From Tsukamurella spumae (GTDB taxonomy: Bacteria > Actinomycetota > Actinomycetes > Mycobacteriales > Mycobacteriaceae): 64,000 nucleotides of DNA. A model generated the notes under the pieces. The model saw nothing but the letters and a program-made list of their open reading frames with translations, was not told the DNA's origin and did no database searches. The translations under genes were made by a program, and so were the position numbers. The stretch lies in the NCBI RefSeq assembly GCF_012396015.1, contig NZ_JAAXOQ010000001.1, positions 124,001 through 188,000 of the forward strand, read 5' to 3'. Shown here in pieces: positions 56,358 through 64,000 of this stretch (the first letter of the stretch is position 1; every line of letters begins with the position of its first letter).

Positions 56358-56993
56358 ATGGCTGGAGAGCCCTATCGCCTGTCCTTCACGACCGGCGGAT
56401 TGTTGGTGAACGAGTCCGCTGCGGTGGCAGGGCTGCTGCTTTCCGAAGGCGATGCGTCGCGCGCATGGTCAGTCGCGGTGGAACGGAATGTCGTCCAGCA
56501 GCGGATCCGGAGTTCGACGGTCCGCGTCACGAGCGAAGCCGTGCGGCGTCTCGCCGCGGTGCCGCGGGCCGGCCTGCGGATCATTGCTGATGGCCCCGGC
56601 GTACAGTCCCGAATCCTGCTGTGGGTCGCGGCATGCGCACGCTATCGGCTATTGCGGGATTTCGGTCGCGAGGTGCTCCGCGACCGCCTTCTTGCGGAGC
56701 GCCCGCTCGTCGAACCCGACGATTTTGAGACGTTCTGGAACGTGCAGTCCGCGTGGGTGGACGCGCTGCGGGACGCGGCACCGTCGACCAGGGTGAAACT
56801 CCGCCAGACGACCTTCCGGATGGCTCGTGATGCCGGGTTCCTGGACGAAGCAGGTCGGGTCCTGGCGGCGGCGCTGACGTCGGACACGGCACAGGTGATC
56901 TCTGAACTGGACGCGTCACTGGTGATGAGTCTTCCGCTCCACCACGGACAGCTGGCAGGCATCGGAGCCGAGGTAGAGGGCCGTCATGACTGA
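56358..56993 (+). CDS. brxA: BREX protein BrxA (DUF1819)
   Basis: 211 residues, helical DNA-binding protein, first gene of type 1 BREX operons. Family features: LSFTTGGLLVNESAAVAGLL at the N-terminus, the R-rich segment QQRIRSSTVRVTSEAVRRL and WVAACARYRLLRDFGREVLRD. ATG 56358 has AGGGGGGTGAGG upstream. It overlaps brxB by eight bases. BrxA is needed for phage defence in E. coli type 1 systems. Confidence 0.88.
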   Translation: MAGEPYRLSFTTGGLLVNESAAVAGLLLSEGDASRAWSVAVERNVVQQRIRSSTVRVTSEAVRRLAAVPRAGLRIIADGPGVQSRILLWVAACARYRLLRDFGREVLRDRLLAERPLVEPDDFETFWNVQSAWVDALRDAAPSTRVKLRQTTFRMARDAGFLDEAGRVLAAALTSDTAQVISELDASLVMSLPLHHGQLAGIGAEVEGRHD

Positions 56994-57606
56994 GCCGATC
57001 CACGAGGACCCGTCGCCGGCCGAGCGGTTCGACCGCGCGTACGCGGTGATGCGTTCGGACGACTTTCTGCACATGCGGGGGCAGCTCGGCGAAGTGCCGT
57101 ACTTCATCCTCGGTCATCCCGCCGCGGACGAGCCGGAAGTAGGTGCGCAGGTCAAGCGCCTCGTGGGCCGGCTGCGTGCGGACGGCATCGAGGTGTGCGA
57201 GGTGGACCTGTGGGCCCTCGCGCGGACGATGTGGGACGAGACCGGCCAGTGGGACGCGATCCTCGAGCAGGAGTCCGTTCTGCCGAAGGATTCGTTCGCG
57301 GACGTGGGGAACGTGATCTCGCCGCAGAAGTACCTGTCGCCGCGCATCACGTCCATCGTCCGCGCGCAGGATCCCGCACCCCAACTGGTGGTGCTGACCC
57401 ACGTCGGACGGCTGTACCCGCTGGTCCGGGCGCACACCATCCTCAACACCCTGCAGCCACTGCTATCAGATCTGCCCGTGGTGCTGGTCTTCCCGGGCGA
57501 GTACCGGCAATCGCCTACGCAGGGAGCGTCTCTTGTGCTGTTCGGCCAACTCCTCGACGACGACTACTACCGCGCATTCGACCTGCTGAAACTGGGGAAC
57601 CCGTGA
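56986..57606 (+). CDS. brxB: BREX protein BrxB (DUF1788)
   Basis: 206 residues. DUF1788 features: FDRAYAVMRSDDFLHMRGQLGEVPYFI, the SPRITSIVRAQDPAPQLVVLTHVGRLYPLVR block and VVLVFPGEYRQ near the C-terminus. ATG 56986 lies inside the brxA end; the stop overlaps the brxC GTG. Its role in the BREX complex (with BrxC, PglX, PglZ) is not well defined. Confidence 0.88.
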   Translation: MTEPIHEDPSPAERFDRAYAVMRSDDFLHMRGQLGEVPYFILGHPAADEPEVGAQVKRLVGRLRADGIEVCEVDLWALARTMWDETGQWDAILEQESVLPKDSFADVGNVISPQKYLSPRITSIVRAQDPAPQLVVLTHVGRLYPLVRAHTILNTLQPLLSDLPVVLVFPGEYRQSPTQGASLVLFGQLLDDDYYRAFDLLKLGNP

Positions 57607-60600
57607 CGAATCTGGAACAGATCCTGGCGAAGGACATCGACCGTCCTCTGGACGGTGTGGTCAAGGCGTCCAGCTCGGCGAAGCTGCGCGATGAGGTGCG
57701 CGAGTACGTGATCACCGCGGAGGTGGCCGATCACCTGCGAGACCTGTTGGAGGCATATACGTTCCCGGGCGAGTCGCCGTCGAACGGGGTGTGGATCGCC
57801 GGGTTCTTCGGCTCGGGCAAGTCGCATCTGCTCAAGATGCTCGCCTACCTCCTCGGTGACGTGCCCGGCGTGGACGTGTCGCGTTCGGACGTGGTCGCGG
57901 ACTTCCAGACGAAGCTGCCGGCGGAGGACGCGATCGTGCGTGGCGCCCTGGGGCGCGCGGCTGCGGTTCCCGCCACTTCGTTGCTGTTCAACATCGATGA
58001 GAAGGTCGACAAGAACAACAAGGACGAGCCGGGCGCGCTGCTCGACGTGTTCGTGCAGGTCTTCTACGACGCGGCCGGGTTGTACGGGAAGAGCCCGTAC
58101 ATCGCGCGGTTCGAGCGCGACCTAGCGGCGCAGGGCGTGCTCGATCAGTTCAAGGGCGCCTTCGAGCGGCACTACGGCAAGCCGTGGGAACAGGGCCGCG
58201 AACTCGCGGTGTTCGCCGATGCCGCGGCGGAAAAGGCGTACGCCGAGGTCACCGGGCAATCGATCTCGGCCCCGCTCGCCACCTACCGGCAGACGCACAG
58301 CGCCACGTCGATCGAGGCGTTCACCGAGGAGGTGGCGCAATGGCTCGATGCGCAACCTGCCGGGCACCGTCTGGCCTTCTTCGTGGACGAGATCGGGCAG
58401 TTCATCGGGCAGAACACCCAACTCATGCTGAGCCTTCAGACCATCGCCGAGTCGCTTCACACGCGGTGCCGTGGTCGCGCCTGGGTGTTCGTCACCTCCC
58501 AGGAGGTGCTCGAGTCGATCCTGGGTGACCGCACGAAGGAGCAGCAGCAGGACTTCTCGAAGATCCAGGCACGCTTCGCCGTTACGCTCAAACTCGACTC
58601 TCGCAACGTCAAGGACGTGGTCTCGCGGCGCCTGCTGGAGAAGACCGCGGACGGCGCGGAGTTGCTGTCCGGGATCTATGAGAGCAAGCACGAGCGGTTC
58701 CGTTCGCTGTTCGCGCTGCAGAGCCAGCGCCCGCTGAGCAGCTACGCGAACGAGTCCGACTTCGTGAACACCTACCCGTTCGTGGACTACCAGTTCGAGC
58801 TGTTCCACGACGCGATGCGCGGCCTTTCGGACTTCAACGCGTTCACGGGGAAGCATTCGTCGGTGGGTGAGCGTTCGCTGCTGGGGGTCACCAAGGACAT
58901 CGGCTCGTCGATGAAGTCGGCCGGCGTGGGCGAGCTCGCCACGTTCGACATGTTCTTCGACGGTATCGAGAAGTCCCTCAACTCGGATATCAAGCAGAAT
59001 GTGATCAGCGCGTCGCGCAACATCACCGGCCCTGATCGCGAGCTGCAGTTGCGGCTGCTCAAGGCGCTACTCATGACGAAGTACGTCGACTGGTTCGAGG
59101 CCACGCCGCAGTCACTGTCGGTGCTGCTGACCCCCGAGATCGACGCGAACATCGCAGCCCTGCACACCGACGTGGAGCGTGCGCTCAAGGAACTCGAGCG
59201 GGCCACCTATGTGCAGCGTTCCGGCAACGCCTACTCGTACCTGACGAACGAGGAACAGGACGTCGAGAAGGCGATCAAGAACCATGCCCGGAACGATGCC
59301 GACGTCAAGAAGCTGCTCAACGACGAAATCGTGGCCGCCACGGGCGTCGGCGGCAAGGTCCGGCACGACGCCACGGGGGTGGATCTGGGGCTCGAGCGCT
59401 GGCTCGACGACGAGCGGCAGGGCCGGACCGAACCGCTGAGCGTCCGGTTCATCACCCCCTACGGGTACCGCACCCTCGACGATGTGAAGCAGCAGTCGAT
59501 CGGGGCCGCCGGTGCGCTGTTCGTGGTGCTGGACCTCTCGGATCGCACGAGGGATGACATCGAGCTCTTCGTCCGTACCAACAGCTATGTGCAGCTGCAG
59601 ATGAAGTCGACGTTGCCCGAGTCGCGCCAGCGAATCCTGGCCTCACACGGCCGTGCGAACGTCGAGCGCGGACGCGCCGTACGTGCCGAGGTGGCGCGTG
59701 CCGTCGCGTACGCCGATCTGGTCCACAACGGGACGATCATCCAGGTCGGCGGCGGCAGCGCGAAGGATCGGGTCAACGCCGGGCTGCAGGTGGCGATCGA
59801 ATCGCTGTACCTGCGGATCAACGAGGCGCGCGCCGCCTCGAGTCTCACGGACGGCGACGTCGGCCGCATCCTGCGCGACGAGAACACGCTCGATCTCGAC
59901 GTGACCTCGTCGCTCGACGAGCTGGCACGCACGGTGGTCAACGAGGTGCAGTACGCGAAGACGCGTCAGGTGGACGCGACCGTCGGTCATCTCGTGGAGC
60001 ACTTCGCGAAGCCGCCGTTCGGGTGGTCCACGACGGCGGTGCTCGCCATCATCGCGCATGCCGTGGTCACAGGGCGGGTGCGTCTGCGGCTCGACTCGCG
60101 GACCCTCGTCCGCAGCGAGATCGCCGGCGAGCTGACGAACCGGCACAAGCACCGTCAGATCCATGTGGACGAGGTGCGCGCGCACGACCCCGCCAAGGTG
60201 CGCAAGCTGCAGCGATTCCTCGCGGACTTCGCCGACAGCAGTGACACGTTCTCGAACACCGACGACCTGATCGAGAAGGTGCGGACCGAGCTGGCCGGCA
60301 CCGCCGACGAGGTGGCGCGATGGGCCGGCGAGCCGTACCCCTTCACCGAGAAGGTCCAGGCAGCGGCCGCCCGGCTGCGTGCGCTGGTGGACGGGCGTCC
60401 GGCCGAGTGGTACCTCGGTGAGTTCCTCGACGACGCAGACGATCTGCTGGATCTCAAGGAGGACACGCTCGATCCGATTCGAGGATTCCTCAATGGTCAA
60501 CAGCCAGCCGTGATCGCTGCGGCGAAGCGGTTCCTGCAGGACCGGGAAGCCGAGCTGCACGACGCGGACGCCGACGACCTGGTCCAGCTGCGAGCTGATC

Positions 60601-61151
60601 TCGCCGACCCCGACTTTCTGCGCGGCGAGGTCGTGCCACGGATCAAGCGGGTGCACGAGCGCCTGCTCTCGCACGTCGACGGTGCCGTGGCGCGAGATCG
60701 CGACGCGTTCGCCTCGGCGATCGACAACCGCATCGCCGAGCTGAAAACCAAGCAGGAGTACCTGGACGCAGATCCGGCGGGTCGCGAGCGTGCGATCAGC
60801 GCTCTACAGATCTCGCGGAACGTGGTGGCCGCTCACAACACGCGGGGCGCCGTGGCAATGGCCAAGCAGTCGTTCGAGGCCGCGTACCGGGTCGCGATCG
60901 AGGTGCTCGTTGCGGCGCGCGCGTCGAGCGCGGACGACGGGGGTGGAGACGCCGAGCTAAATCCCGACGAGCGGCGGGACGGCGGCAGTTCTCCCAAGAA
61001 GCCCGTCACGGTCACTGTGCATGTTTCGGACATCGATGTACCCGGCGCGCAAGCCACCTTGCGCACAGTCGCGGACGTCGATCGCTACGTCGAGCAGCTG
61101 GGCGCGGGCCTCCGCGCCGCCGTCGAGGCAGGGAAGACGGTGATTCTCTGA
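57603..61151 (+). CDS. brxC: BREX P-loop ATPase BrxC
   Basis: 1182 residues, usual length for type 1 BrxC. Walker A GFFGSGKSHLL at residues 68-78; a probable Walker B/sensor strand LAFFVDEIGQFIG near residue 260; RVWVFVTSQEVLES-type sensor region follows. The long C-terminal half is helical and charged. GTG 57603 overlaps brxB; an N-terminal extension in the same frame lies inside brxB and is not used. Last base is shared with the pglX start. It is thought to power assembly or action of the BREX complex. Confidence 0.92.
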   Translation: MTNLEQILAKDIDRPLDGVVKASSSAKLRDEVREYVITAEVADHLRDLLEAYTFPGESPSNGVWIAGFFGSGKSHLLKMLAYLLGDVPGVDVSRSDVVADFQTKLPAEDAIVRGALGRAAAVPATSLLFNIDEKVDKNNKDEPGALLDVFVQVFYDAAGLYGKSPYIARFERDLAAQGVLDQFKGAFERHYGKPWEQGRELAVFADAAAEKAYAEVTGQSISAPLATYRQTHSATSIEAFTEEVAQWLDAQPAGHRLAFFVDEIGQFIGQNTQLMLSLQTIAESLHTRCRGRAWVFVTSQEVLESILGDRTKEQQQDFSKIQARFAVTLKLDSRNVKDVVSRRLLEKTADGAELLSGIYESKHERFRSLFALQSQRPLSSYANESDFVNTYPFVDYQFELFHDAMRGLSDFNAFTGKHSSVGERSLLGVTKDIGSSMKSAGVGELATFDMFFDGIEKSLNSDIKQNVISASRNITGPDRELQLRLLKALLMTKYVDWFEATPQSLSVLLTPEIDANIAALHTDVERALKELERATYVQRSGNAYSYLTNEEQDVEKAIKNHARNDADVKKLLNDEIVAATGVGGKVRHDATGVDLGLERWLDDERQGRTEPLSVRFITPYGYRTLDDVKQQSIGAAGALFVVLDLSDRTRDDIELFVRTNSYVQLQMKSTLPESRQRILASHGRANVERGRAVRAEVARAVAYADLVHNGTIIQVGGGSAKDRVNAGLQVAIESLYLRINEARAASSLTDGDVGRILRDENTLDLDVTSSLDELARTVVNEVQYAKTRQVDATVGHLVEHFAKPPFGWSTTAVLAIIAHAVVTGRVRLRLDSRTLVRSEIAGELTNRHKHRQIHVDEVRAHDPAKVRKLQRFLADFADSSDTFSNTDDLIEKVRTELAGTADEVARWAGEPYPFTEKVQAAAARLRALVDGRPAEWYLGEFLDDADDLLDLKEDTLDPIRGFLNGQQPAVIAAAKRFLQDREAELHDADADDLVQLRADLADPDFLRGEVVPRIKRVHERLLSHVDGAVARDRDAFASAIDNRIAELKTKQEYLDADPAGRERAISALQISRNVVAAHNTRGAVAMAKQSFEAAYRVAIEVLVAARASSADDGGGDAELNPDERRDGGSSPKKPVTVTVHVSDIDVPGAQATLRTVADVDRYVEQLGAGLRAAVEAGKTVIL

Positions 61152-64000
61152 TGGATTCGTCGAAGCTGGAGAAGTTCGCCACCGCGGCTCGCGTCACCCT
61201 CCTCGATCAGATGGCGGGCCTGGTGACCCAGGCGTTGAACGATCCGAAGATCGCCGCCGAGTACCCGAACGACGTCATAGGACTGCGCGCCGCGGTCTCC
61301 GAACACGGCGAGACCTGGGTCGCGGACACCGCCGCCCACACCTGGTTCAACCGCCTCACAGCGGCCCGGTTCATGGACGTGCGCGGGTTCTCCGGGCCCT
61401 ACCGTGTGGTCTCGCCCGCGGCGGATTCCGCGTCGAACCTGCCCGAGATCCTCCTCCGGGCGCAGTCCGGCGAGTTCGGCGATGAGATCTCCGAGCGCAC
61501 GCGCTCCGAGGTGTCCGCTTTGCTCAGCGGGCGCCGCACCTCCGTGAATCCGGAGCTCGAGGCATACGCGCTCCTGTTGCGCGCGATGTTCGTGGCGTGG
61601 TACCCGTCGATGCCGGAGGTCTTCACCGGCCCTGCCGACTGGATCCGCCTGCTGGTGCCGGCCGACCTACTCGCGCCGACCTCCGTTCGCGAGCGCGCCG
61701 TTGCCGTGATGGACGACGATGCCTGCGCGACCGTTGAGGTGGTGGGCTGGCTGTACCAGTTCTACAACTCCGATCTCAAGGACGAGATCAACAAGGCCAA
61801 GGTGCCGATCGACGCAGCGGAACTTCCCGCCGTCACCCAGCTGTTCACGCCGCACTGGATCGTGCGGTACCTGGTCGAGAACTCCCTGGGGCGGTTGTGG
61901 CTTCGCTCTCGCCCGAACAGCGCTCTGCGCGAGCACATGCCGTACTTCGTCGAGCCGATCGAGGGCCAACCCGACACGGGCATCACCGTCGAATCGCCCG
62001 AGGAGATCCGCCTGGTCGACCCGGCATGCGGCTCCGGCCACATGCTCACCTACGCCTTCGACCTGCTCTTCCACATCTACGAGGAAGCGGGTTACGCGCG
62101 CACCGAGATCCCGCGGAAGATTCTCGCGAACAACCTGCGCGGCCTGGAGATCGACTCGCGCGCCGCACAGCTCGCCTCGTTCGCCCTGGCCATGAAGGCA
62201 CGGGAGAAGGACCGCAGGTTCCTCACGCGGAAAACCGACGACGGTGCGCCCGTCCGCCCGGACATCGTCCGGATCGAACCCCTGGCCTTCGACGGCGACG
62301 ACGTCGATCTTCTGACCCAGGGCCTCGATCGCGACGACCGTACGGCTTTGGAGTCACTGCTCCAGTCGTTCGTGCACGCCGACACTTTCGGCTCGCTGAT
62401 CCGCGTCGACCCGGTCGGCATGGCCGTCCTCCGCCGGATCCTCACAGACGCCGAGCAATCCGACGGCGCCGACACCACCGTCGAGGCTCGTCGGGAGGTG
62501 CTCACCCGGGTACGCCGCCTGTACCGGCAGGCGAATGCGCTCGAGGACGATCAGTACCACGTGGTCGTCGCCAATCCGCCCTACCTGGGCAGCGGCAACA
62601 TGGGTGGGATGCTGAAGGGGTTTGCCAAGAAGCATTTCTCCGCGGCAAAGTCAGACTTGTACGCGATGTTTATGCAGCGGAACTCAGGCATCATGACTCG
62701 CGGTGGATCAGTGGCGATGTTGACGATGCATTCTTGGATGTTCCTACCGTCGTTCAAACTTGTGCGCGCATGGCTAGAGGCAACATTGCACGTGAATTCC
62801 GCTGCGCACCTCGGGGCGAATGCCTTCGATACGATTGACGGCGAAGTTGTGCAGGTCGTGGCCTTTGTCATGGACGGCGGGCCGCGCAGTGACTTTCATG
62901 GCAAGTATTTTCGACTAGTGGACTACGGGAGCGAAGTCGAAAAATCGCAGGCTTTCCTGGAAGCGGTCGATGGTGCAAGCTCGATCGAGTATGAGTGTTC
63001 GCCGATCATGCTGAACTCAATCCCAGATCGACCGATCATCTATTGGATGCCTCCAGCGATGATTGACACGTTTGACATGAACGAACCGCTCTCGTCTGTC
63101 CTGTCCACCCGGGAAGGTCTCACTACAGGCGATAATGATTCGTTCGTGCGACGTTGGCATGAGGTGAGTTCAGTGCATTTCTCACGACCTGAGGAAAATC
63201 TGCCAGGTCGCGATGAATGGCGAAAGCGTTGGTATCCATATCAGAAAGGCGGGGCGTTCCGAAGGTGGTACGGCAATCACTCGTTCCTGGTTGATTGGCA
63301 GGGCGACGGAGTGCGTGCAAAGCTGAATGTGACGGAATCTGGTAGGATTCGTTCTCATAACTATAATGGCGAGTATGCGTTCAAGTGCGGGTTAACCTGG
63401 AGTGACATTGCAAGTGGGAGCCTAGCGGTGCGGATGGTACCGGGTGGCTTCATGTTCGACGCGACAGGGCCTATGGGTTTTCCAGGTAACCCAGGTCACG
63501 CCAAGCAATTGCTAGGATTGCTGAATTCTACGGTAGCCTCGTCTATTGCTGGCGCGCTCGCATCGACTCTGCATTTCAAGCTCGGTCACATTCTCGCCAT
63601 TCCGACTCCTTCTGATGCTGTTGAGTCATCGGACGTGGCCGGTTGGGTCGATGAACTCATCCGGATATTCCGCTATGACTGGGATTTGTATGAGCGGTCA
63701 TGGGATTATCGCGGAAGTGTTCTTGTTCAGTACGATAGCGGAACGAATCTGGATGAGCTCGCGAACTTGCGATGGTTGAAGTCATTGGCTTCCGCGCGAG
63801 ACGCTCGTGACTTAGAAATTCGAATCAATAGCCACTTCGTCGACCTGTATCAACTAGGTAAAGTGCTGGAAGTTGACGTTCCTCGTGAGCATGTCGCGTT
63901 GACCGGAAACCCATATTTTCGCTATGTGTCGAACAAGGATGTTGTTCGAAGCGACGGGGAGTACCGGACCTTGTTCGATCAAGATCTCGCGCGGGAGCTG
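61151..64000 (+). CDS. pglX: BREX-1 adenine-specific DNA methyltransferase PglX, 3' partial
   Basis: 950 residues visible; the frame is open to the window edge, so about 250 residues are missing compared with the usual 1200. SAM motif I DPACGSGH at residues 290-297 and catalytic NPPY at 475-478 identify an N6-adenine methyltransferase that marks host DNA and determines BREX site specificity. ATG 61151 shares one base with the brxC stop (TGATG). From about 62,620, shortly after NPPY, base composition falls sharply (one 60-base line counts 31 G+C against 42 in an early line), pointing to a separately acquired specificity half. pglZ and brxL should lie beyond the window. Confidence 0.93.
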   Translation, partial: MDSSKLEKFATAARVTLLDQMAGLVTQALNDPKIAAEYPNDVIGLRAAVSEHGETWVADTAAHTWFNRLTAARFMDVRGFSGPYRVVSPAADSASNLPEILLRAQSGEFGDEISERTRSEVSALLSGRRTSVNPELEAYALLLRAMFVAWYPSMPEVFTGPADWIRLLVPADLLAPTSVRERAVAVMDDDACATVEVVGWLYQFYNSDLKDEINKAKVPIDAAELPAVTQLFTPHWIVRYLVENSLGRLWLRSRPNSALREHMPYFVEPIEGQPDTGITVESPEEIRLVDPACGSGHMLTYAFDLLFHIYEEAGYARTEIPRKILANNLRGLEIDSRAAQLASFALAMKAREKDRRFLTRKTDDGAPVRPDIVRIEPLAFDGDDVDLLTQGLDRDDRTALESLLQSFVHADTFGSLIRVDPVGMAVLRRILTDAEQSDGADTTVEARREVLTRVRRLYRQANALEDDQYHVVVANPPYLGSGNMGGMLKGFAKKHFSAAKSDLYAMFMQRNSGIMTRGGSVAMLTMHSWMFLPSFKLVRAWLEATLHVNSAAHLGANAFDTIDGEVVQVVAFVMDGGPRSDFHGKYFRLVDYGSEVEKSQAFLEAVDGASSIEYECSPIMLNSIPDRPIIYWMPPAMIDTFDMNEPLSSVLSTREGLTTGDNDSFVRRWHEVSSVHFSRPEENLPGRDEWRKRWYPYQKGGAFRRWYGNHSFLVDWQGDGVRAKLNVTESGRIRSHNYNGEYAFKCGLTWSDIASGSLAVRMVPGGFMFDATGPMGFPGNPGHAKQLLGLLNSTVASSIAGALASTLHFKLGHILAIPTPSDAVESSDVAGWVDELIRIFRYDWDLYERSWDYRGSVLVQYDSGTNLDELANLRWLKSLASARDARDLEIRINSHFVDLYQLGKVLEVDVPREHVALTGNPYFRYVSNKDVVRSDGEYRTLFDQDLAREL

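Noticed and set aside
61897-62838. Separate 313-residue plus-strand frame within pglX
   Set aside because: It is a shifted frame inside pglX, whose own frame (DPACGSGH, NPPY) stays open from 61151 to the window end.
50268-64000. Prophage or integrative element boundaries around the defence genes
   Set aside because: No integrase, tRNA-end duplication or direct repeats were recognised in the visible part; the right edge lies outside the window.

Overview
The window comes from a high-GC actinobacterium, almost certainly a mycolic-acid bacterium (Mycobacteriales). Gene order from 1 to 42 kb follows the Mycobacterium tuberculosis segment bioF-bioD ... bioB-bsaP-DUF2567 ... nrtR/nadABC ... hisDCB-HA-impA-FI, bcpB, trpE-TIGR02234-trpC-trpB-trpA. 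Tsukamurella or a close relative is a reasonable guess, but that is inference. No rRNA, tRNA, CRISPR array or insertion sequence was recognised.

Layout. 1-3.2 kb: biotin synthesis (bioF partial, bioD, bioB, bsaP), with tandem BioQ-like boxes before bioB. 3.2-6.6 kb: a DUF2567 membrane protein, a luciferase-like monooxygenase with its FMN reductase, and a patatin-like lipase. 6.7-10.8 kb: the NrtR regulator divergent from nadABC (NAD synthesis). 10.8-12.7 kb: a zinc alcohol dehydrogenase and a PlsC-type acyltransferase. 12.8-15.9 kb: hisDCB. 15.9-31.0 kb: a purine-breakdown island (allantoinase, NCS1 permease, allantoin racemase-like protein, ureidoglycine aminohydrolase, DUF6986 aldolase-like protein, guanine deaminase, xanthine dehydrogenase and its XdhC factor, NCS2 permease, IclR regulator). 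It separates hisB from hisH and is followed by a decayed oxidoreductase pseudogene. 31.7-35.3 kb: hisH, a small membrane protein, hisA/priA, impA, hisF, hisI. 35.3-42.0 kb: a peroxiredoxin and trpE, TIGR02234, trpC, trpB, trpA, with a DasR/NagR-like GntR regulator inserted between trpC and trpB. 42-50.2 kb: a membrane diguanylate cyclase, an ABC-F ATPase, a VIT-family transporter, a class F sortase with a SpaA-like surface protein, a glycosyltransferase with its TetR regulator, and a PIG-L deacetylase. 50.3-64 kb: a defence island with an SMC-like JetABC (Wadjet/MksFEB) operon lacking an adjacent JetD nuclease, a small XRE regulator, and a divergent type 1 BREX operon (brxA, brxB, brxC, pglX) cut off by the window end.

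How they work together. The purine island carries a repeated inverted repeat, TTCCG-N5-CGGAA, perfect or near-perfect, at six places ahead of its transcription units and ahead of its own IclR gene, so it looks like one self-contained regulon. Several housekeeping genes have a TANNNT -10 box only 6-8 bases before the start codon, implying leaderless transcripts; this gives hisH, hisA and trpB their own promoters even though the ancestral operons are interrupted. In the defence island the XRE gene lies between the two systems, beside a perfect 14-bp palindrome in the divergent control region, so one small regulator may control both BREX and JetABC. The second half of pglX is markedly AT-richer than the first half, suggesting that the specificity region was exchanged.
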